NCBI GenBank assembly: GCA_900552295.1
Contig: URZB01000043.1
Coordinates: 1 to 9,945, forward strand
DNA: 9,945 nt
Source: an uncultured Collinsella sp.
GTDB lineage: Bacteria; Actinomycetota; Coriobacteriia; Coriobacteriales; Coriobacteriaceae
Direction of reading: 5' to 3'
Positions 7,447-9,945 of the stretch are shown here, piece by piece; position 1 is the stretch's first letter; every line of letters starts with the position of its first letter. Below the pieces are notes generated by a model, which saw nothing but the letters and a program-made list of their open reading frames with translations, made no database searches and had not been told where the DNA came from. Both the position numbers and the translations under genes were made by a program.

Positions 7447-7914
7447 TCATATCGTTGCCGCAGTCCCCGGCGCAGTGCGCAGCTCCTGCCGAATCTTCCG
7501 AAAGCGTTCCGGGACTTTGGCAAGCTCCATCTTCTGCGGGGCATCGACCGTACCCGCTTCCTTCGCCGTTTCGTAATACCAGCACTTGTAATCCACCATC
7601 TCCATGGTGTGCCGCAATTCCGCCATCTGCTGTTTCAGAACTTCTTGTTGGCGCTGGAACATGGCAAGGCGCAAATCGATGGTGTCGTCTCCTTGCAGCG
7701 CCATCTCGATGTACTGTCGGATGTCCTTGATGGACATCCCGGCTTTCTTCATGCAGCCGATCACCTGCAGCCATTCGATATCCGATTCCCGGAACATGCG
7801 AATGCCGCCGGAGGAGCGCTCCACGAAGGGCAGCAGCCCCTCCTTGTCGTAGTAGCGCAAGGTGGACGCCGCAACCCCCAGCAGCTTCGCCATCTCTCCC
7901 ACCGTATAGACCAT
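7447..7914 (-). CDS. MerR-family transcriptional regulator
   Basis: A 155-residue MerR-type regulator, which twists an over-long promoter spacer to activate transcription when an effector binds. Residues 1-70 form the winged HTH: YTVGEMAKLLGVAASTLRYY, EGLLPFVERSSGGIRMF, and DIEWLQVIGCMKKAGMSIKDI. A long dimerisation helix (about 80-118, AMFQRQQEVLKQQMAELRH) follows, then a C-terminal part with YKCWYYETA. There are no clustered cysteines as in metal sensors, so an organic or aldehyde-type effector is more likely (inferred). An upstream in-frame ATG at 7968 exists, but 7914 is chosen because GGAGGGG lies 7 nt before it and the protein then starts with the family-typical VYTVGEMAKLL. It is divergent from the reductase operon, and the MerR-type operator lies between them. 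Confidence 0.93.
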   Translation of the reverse strand: MVYTVGEMAKLLGVAASTLRYYDKEGLLPFVERSSGGIRMFRESDIEWLQVIGCMKKAGMSIKDIRQYIEMALQGDDTIDLRLAMFQRQQEVLKQQMAELRHTMEMVDYKCWYYETAKEAGTVDAPQKMELAKVPERFRKIRQELRTAPGTAATI

Positions 7915-7947
7915 CTGAAAACCCCTCCGAATTATTCCAGAATCCCC

Positions 7948-7978
7948 TTGACTTAAAGTTAACTTCAAGTTCTAGGAT
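7948..7978 (+). promoter_or_regulatory. MerR-type promoter: -35, 19-bp spacer with dyad operator, -10
   Basis: TTGACT (7948-7953) and TAGGAT (7973-7978) are separated by 19 bp, the lengthened spacer typical of MerR-activated promoters. ACTTAAAGTTAACTTCAAGT (7951-7970) is a 20-bp dyad with one mismatched pair centred in the spacer. It points to the plus-strand operon and lies 34 bp from the merR start, so autoregulation is also likely. Confidence 0.85.
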
Positions 7979-7982
7979 GCAC

Positions 7983-8051
7983 ATGAAGTTCAAAGGAAGC
8001 ATGCTTCCAAACGGAATGATTGTCAATCATAAGGAGGGGAATCGAACGTGA
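7983..8051 (+). CDS. Possible 22-codon leader ORF overlapping the reductase start
   Basis: ATG at 7983 opens a frame (MKFKGS...EGNRT) ending in TGA at 8049-8051, which overlaps the GTG start of the reductase as GTGA. In-frame ATGs also occur at 8001 and 8016. The first ATG lies only 5 bp after the -10 box, so it would be leaderless; AGGA lies 3 nt before the ATG at 8001. The overlap suggests translational coupling, but the ORF is too short for coding statistics. Confidence 0.25.
   Translation: MKFKGSMLPNGMIVNHKEGNRT
7995..8030 (+). promoter_or_regulatory. Two perfect palindromes in the operon 5' leader
   Basis: GGAAGCATGCTTCC (7995-8008) and ATGATTG-T-CAATCAT (8016-8030) are adjacent perfect palindromes between the promoter and the AAGGAGG ribosome-binding site (8031-8037). 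They could be a second operator or small leader hairpins; the sequence does not decide. Confidence 0.4.
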
Positions 8052-8769
8052 ACAGGCCGTATGTTTTCTGCCACATGATGTGCGCTTTGGACGGAAAGAT
8101 CATGGGCGGTTACATGGGAACGCCGCAGGGCAGAGCGGCGGGCGATGCGTTCTACGACATCGCCTTTGGGAAAGAGCCCTTTTACCATCACCAGGGCTGG
8201 CTGTCCGGCAGGGTGACAACGGACGACAACTTCACCTTCTACAGGAAGCCGGACCTGGACGAAGATGCGCGACCGTTCCGGCAGGTGATTTCATCGCGCA
8301 GCCGGACTTCGGAATGTTCTATGTCTCCGTGGACCCCCACGGCAAGCTGGGGTGGGAAAGCAGCACCCTGCGCTATGTGGACACCACCGCCCATGTCGTC
8401 GAGGTGCTGACAGAGCAGGTCGGCAACGCCTACAGGGCATTTTTGAGAAAGCTGGGAATCTCGTACATCATCGCGGGAGAAACGGAGCTGGATCACGGCC
8501 TGGCCCTTTCCAAGCTGAAAGAAGAATTCAATATCGAGACCCTGATGCTGGGCGGTGGCGGCGTGCTGAACTGGTCGTTCCTGCAAGCGGGAATGTGCGA
8601 TGAGATCAGCATCGTGTTGGCGGCGGCGGCAGACGGGAGCCCGGATACGCCACCGGTTTTCCGAGCCGCAGAAGGCATTTCGGAGAGCAAGGCCCTTGGC
8701 TTTACGCTGAAAGAGGCGAAGGCCATGGACGGCGGGGCGGTTTGGCTGCGCTATGGCGTGAATCGATAA
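8048..8769 (+). pseudogene. RibD C-terminal/dihydrofolate-reductase-family protein, frameshifted
   Basis: The family is NADPH-binding reductases resembling the RibD C-terminal domain (a DHFR-like fold); members outside riboflavin synthesis have mostly unknown substrates. The reconstructed protein is about 240 residues: NRPYVFCHMMCALDGKI, GWLSGRVTTDDNF and KPDLDEDA in the first frame, then VPAGDFIAQPDFGMFYVSVDP, GKLGWESSTLRYVDTT, LRKLGISYIIAGE, TLMLGGGGVLNWSFLQAG (nucleotide-binding region) and DEISIVLAAAADG in the second. The switch is at about 8267-8272 and fits loss of one base, probably a C within GCGCGACC; otherwise the first frame stops at 8410. The GTG start at 8048 has AAGGAGG 10 nt upstream. 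It is the first gene of the MerR-controlled operon; the cupin follows after 22 bp. The frameshift may be genuine or a consensus error. Confidence 0.88.
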
Positions 8770-8791
8770 TCCTAAGCAGGAGGTTTCAATT

Positions 8792-9223
8792 ATGAGGTAT
8801 GAACGAAAAGAACAGTTCGAGAAGGTCAACGCATTCGGCACGGGAACGGCGAACACCACCTATGCCCAGTACTTCACCGGCGATTCGTTCCTGAATCCGC
8901 TGACCGATCCGGAAGGCGGCCCGTTCGTCGCCAACGTGACCTTCGAGCCGGGATGCCGCAACAACTGGCATATCCACCACGCGGATAAAGGAGGCGGTCA
9001 GCTCCTGCTCTGCACGGCTGGCGAGGGCTGGTACCAGGAGGAAGGCAAGGCCGCCGTCAGCCTGCACGAGGGTTCCGTCGTGATGATCCCCGCCAACGTC
9101 AAGCACTGGCACGGAGCGAAGAAGGACAGCTGGTTCAGCCATATCGCCGTGGAGGTTCCCGGCGAGAATTGCGAGAACGAGTGGTGCGAGCCGGTATCCC
9201 ATGAAGAGTACGCAAGGCTGTAG
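8792..9223 (+). CDS. Cupin-domain protein
   Basis: A 143-residue single-domain cupin, a small beta-barrel that usually binds a divalent metal. Motif 1 is GCRNNWHIHHADKGGGQ (G54 to Q70) with H60 and H62 as likely ligands; Gln stands where many cupins have Glu. Motif 2 is PANVKHWHGA with H105 (and H107). GGGQLLLCTAGEGWYQEEG is typical of cupins found beside carboxymuconolactone-decarboxylase-like genes. There is no signal peptide, so it is cytosolic. AGGAGG precedes the ATG at good spacing. It is second in the operon, 22 bp after the reductase and 13 bp before the next gene, so co-transcribed. The reaction is unknown; by context it may act with its neighbour on an organic or oxidised small molecule. 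Confidence 0.92.
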   Translation: MRYERKEQFEKVNAFGTGTANTTYAQYFTGDSFLNPLTDPEGGPFVANVTFEPGCRNNWHIHHADKGGGQLLLCTAGEGWYQEEGKAAVSLHEGSVVMIPANVKHWHGAKKDSWFSHIAVEVPGENCENEWCEPVSHEEYARL

Positions 9224-9236
9224 GGAGGAATGAAAC

Positions 9237-9563
9237 ATGGCAGTCAAGCAGACGGCAGGCAGAGATGCCCTGGGCGAGTTCGCCCCGAAATTCGCGGAAC
9301 TGAACGATGACGTGCTCTTCGGAGAGGTCTGGAGCCGAGAGGGGCAGCTCAGCCTCCGTGACCGCTCCCTCGTGACCGTCGTCGCGCTGATGGCTCAGGG
9401 ACTTACCGATGAGAGCTTCCGCTATCACCTGGCGGAGGCAAAGAAGAACGGTATTACAAAAGAAGAAATCGCGGAGGTCGTGACCCATGCAGCCTTCTAC
9501 TGCGGCTGGCCCAAGGCGTGGGCGGTTTTCCGCATGGCAAAGGATGTCTGGGGCGAGGAGTAG
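9237..9563 (+). CDS. Carboxymuconolactone decarboxylase-family protein
   Basis: A 108-residue all-helical protein of the CMD/AhpD-like family. [20 protein letters not shown] (36-55) and [19 protein letters not shown] (77-95) are the family's two conserved segments, with H84 and C89 at the expected active-site region. The CxxC redox pair of AhpD is absent, so a peroxidase-partner role like that of AhpD is unlikely. The true substrate of these short stand-alone members is generally unknown. GGGAGGAA precedes the ATG. It sits between the cupin and the aldo/keto reductase, with only 4 bp to the latter, consistent with translational coupling. Fusions or pairs of cupin and CMD domains are common, suggesting that they act together. 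Confidence 0.93.
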   Translation: MAVKQTAGRDALGEFAPKFAELNDDVLFGEVWSREGQLSLRDRSLVTVVALMAQGLTDESFRYHLAEAKKNGITKEEIAEVVTHAAFYCGWPKAWAVFRMAKDVWGEE

Positions 9564-9567
9564 AACG

Positions 9568-9910
9568 ATGATCTTGAATGAAACCTACCCGTTGGCAAGC
9601 GGAGTCCAGGTTCCCAAGCTGGGACTGGGCACCTGGTTCATCGACGATGCCGAGGCGGCGGAAGCCGTTCGCGAGGCGGTAAAGCGGGGCTATCGCCTGA
9701 TCGACACCGCTGCTGCCTATGGCAATGAAGAAGCGGTTGGCCGGGCCATTCGCCGCTGCGGAGTGCCAAGAGAAAATCTGTTCATTACCACAAAGCTGTG
9801 GATCCCGGACATCAGCTATGAGGGAGCAAAGCGCGGCTTTGCGCTGGCACTGGAAAAACTGGGGCTGGACTATCTTGATTTGTATGTGATTCATCAGCCA
9901 TACCACGACG
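9568..9910 (+). CDS. Aldo/keto reductase (3' end replaced by adapter)
   Basis: This is the first 114 residues of an NAD(P)H-dependent aldo/keto reductase, which reduces aldehydes and ketones in a TIM barrel of about 270-290 residues. The AKR tetrad is visible: D46 and Y51 in [10 protein letters not shown]76 in FITTKLW and H109 in DLYVIHQP. The N-terminus [14 protein letters not shown] is typical of the 2,5-diketo-gluconate/AKR5-like group. AGGAG (9556-9560) overlaps the end of the upstream gene, 7 nt before the ATG. It is the fourth gene of the MerR operon, supporting a carbonyl-detoxification or redox theme. Genomic sequence ends at 9910; the codons that follow are adapter and should not be translated. 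Confidence 0.95.
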
Positions 9911-9943
9911 CTGTCTCTTATACACATCTGACGCTGCCGACGA
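9911..9943. other. Nextera transposase adapter contamination (not genomic)
   Basis: CTGTCTCTTATACACATCT followed by the rest of the reverse-complemented Nextera Read-1 adapter occupies 33 bases with no mismatch that I can see. The first 19 bases are the Tn5 mosaic end. It is an untrimmed library artefact at the contig end; two further bases (9944-9945) follow. A minus-strand frame starting MCIRDS here is the well-known false protein start created by this adapter. Confidence 0.97.
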
Positions 9944-9945
9944 TA

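Noticed and set aside
8020..8047. Upstream start MSIIRRGIER for the reductase second frame
   Set aside because: The residues before VPAGDF in that frame are an out-of-frame reading of the true N-terminus; the real start is the GTG at 8048.
9454..9927. Minus-strand frame beginning MCIRDS
   Set aside because: It starts inside the Nextera adapter and runs antisense to the CMD and aldo/keto reductase genes.

Overview
The window looks like a contig end from a high-GC, gut-type actinobacterium. Coriobacteriia such as Eggerthella, Gordonibacter, Collinsella or Olsenella relatives are my best guess, inferred from GC-rich codon use and gene content; I see no rRNA or marker gene that proves it. The last ~35 bases are not biological: positions 9911-9943 match the Illumina Nextera Read-1 transposase adapter, so genomic sequence stops at about 9910.

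Layout. (1) 1-525, minus strand: the N-terminal 175 residues of a lantibiotic-protection type ABC ATPase that runs off the left edge. (2) 526-6677: a restriction-modification island. Its core is a long minus-strand gene (6677 to 2831) encoding one chain with an HsdR-like nuclease domain, an N6-adenine methylase domain and an HsdS-like specificity region with two target-recognition domains (TRDs). It is split by a one-base frameshift at 5245-5248, between methylase motif I and NPPY. Behind it lie a tyrosine recombinase (2793 to 1801), an orphan second TRD on the same strand (1800 to 1228), and, on the opposite strand, a decayed C-terminal piece of a different HsdS (about 720-1140, with an internal TAG). 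(3) 6678-7446: about 770 bp without a convincing gene, holding a clear rho-independent terminator and a possible three-way-junction RNA. (4) 7447-9910: a divergent MerR regulator and a plus-strand operon of a RibD-C/DHFR-like reductase (frameshifted), a cupin, a carboxymuconolactone-decarboxylase-family protein and an aldo/keto reductase cut by the adapter. The operon promoter has the 19-bp spacer and dyad operator typical of MerR control, suggesting a chemically induced redox or detoxification operon.

The most interesting system is the specificity-switching module. A perfect 17-bp direct repeat (1784-1800 and 3453-3469) encodes VKSRFV in frame. One copy sits at the boundary between the central helix and TRD2 of the enzyme; the other abuts the recombinase stop codon and opens the orphan TRD. 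Each copy contains CAAA-N6-TTTG, the size of a tyrosine-recombinase crossover. Recombination would excise about 1.67 kb carrying TRD2 plus the recombinase and join the enzyme in frame to the alternative TRD. This is a direct-repeat cassette exchange or excision layout, not the usual hsdS inversion. The recombinase Shine-Dalgarno sequence is buried in a perfect 13-bp hairpin just after the enzyme's stop codon, suggesting that its translation depends on translation of the upstream gene.
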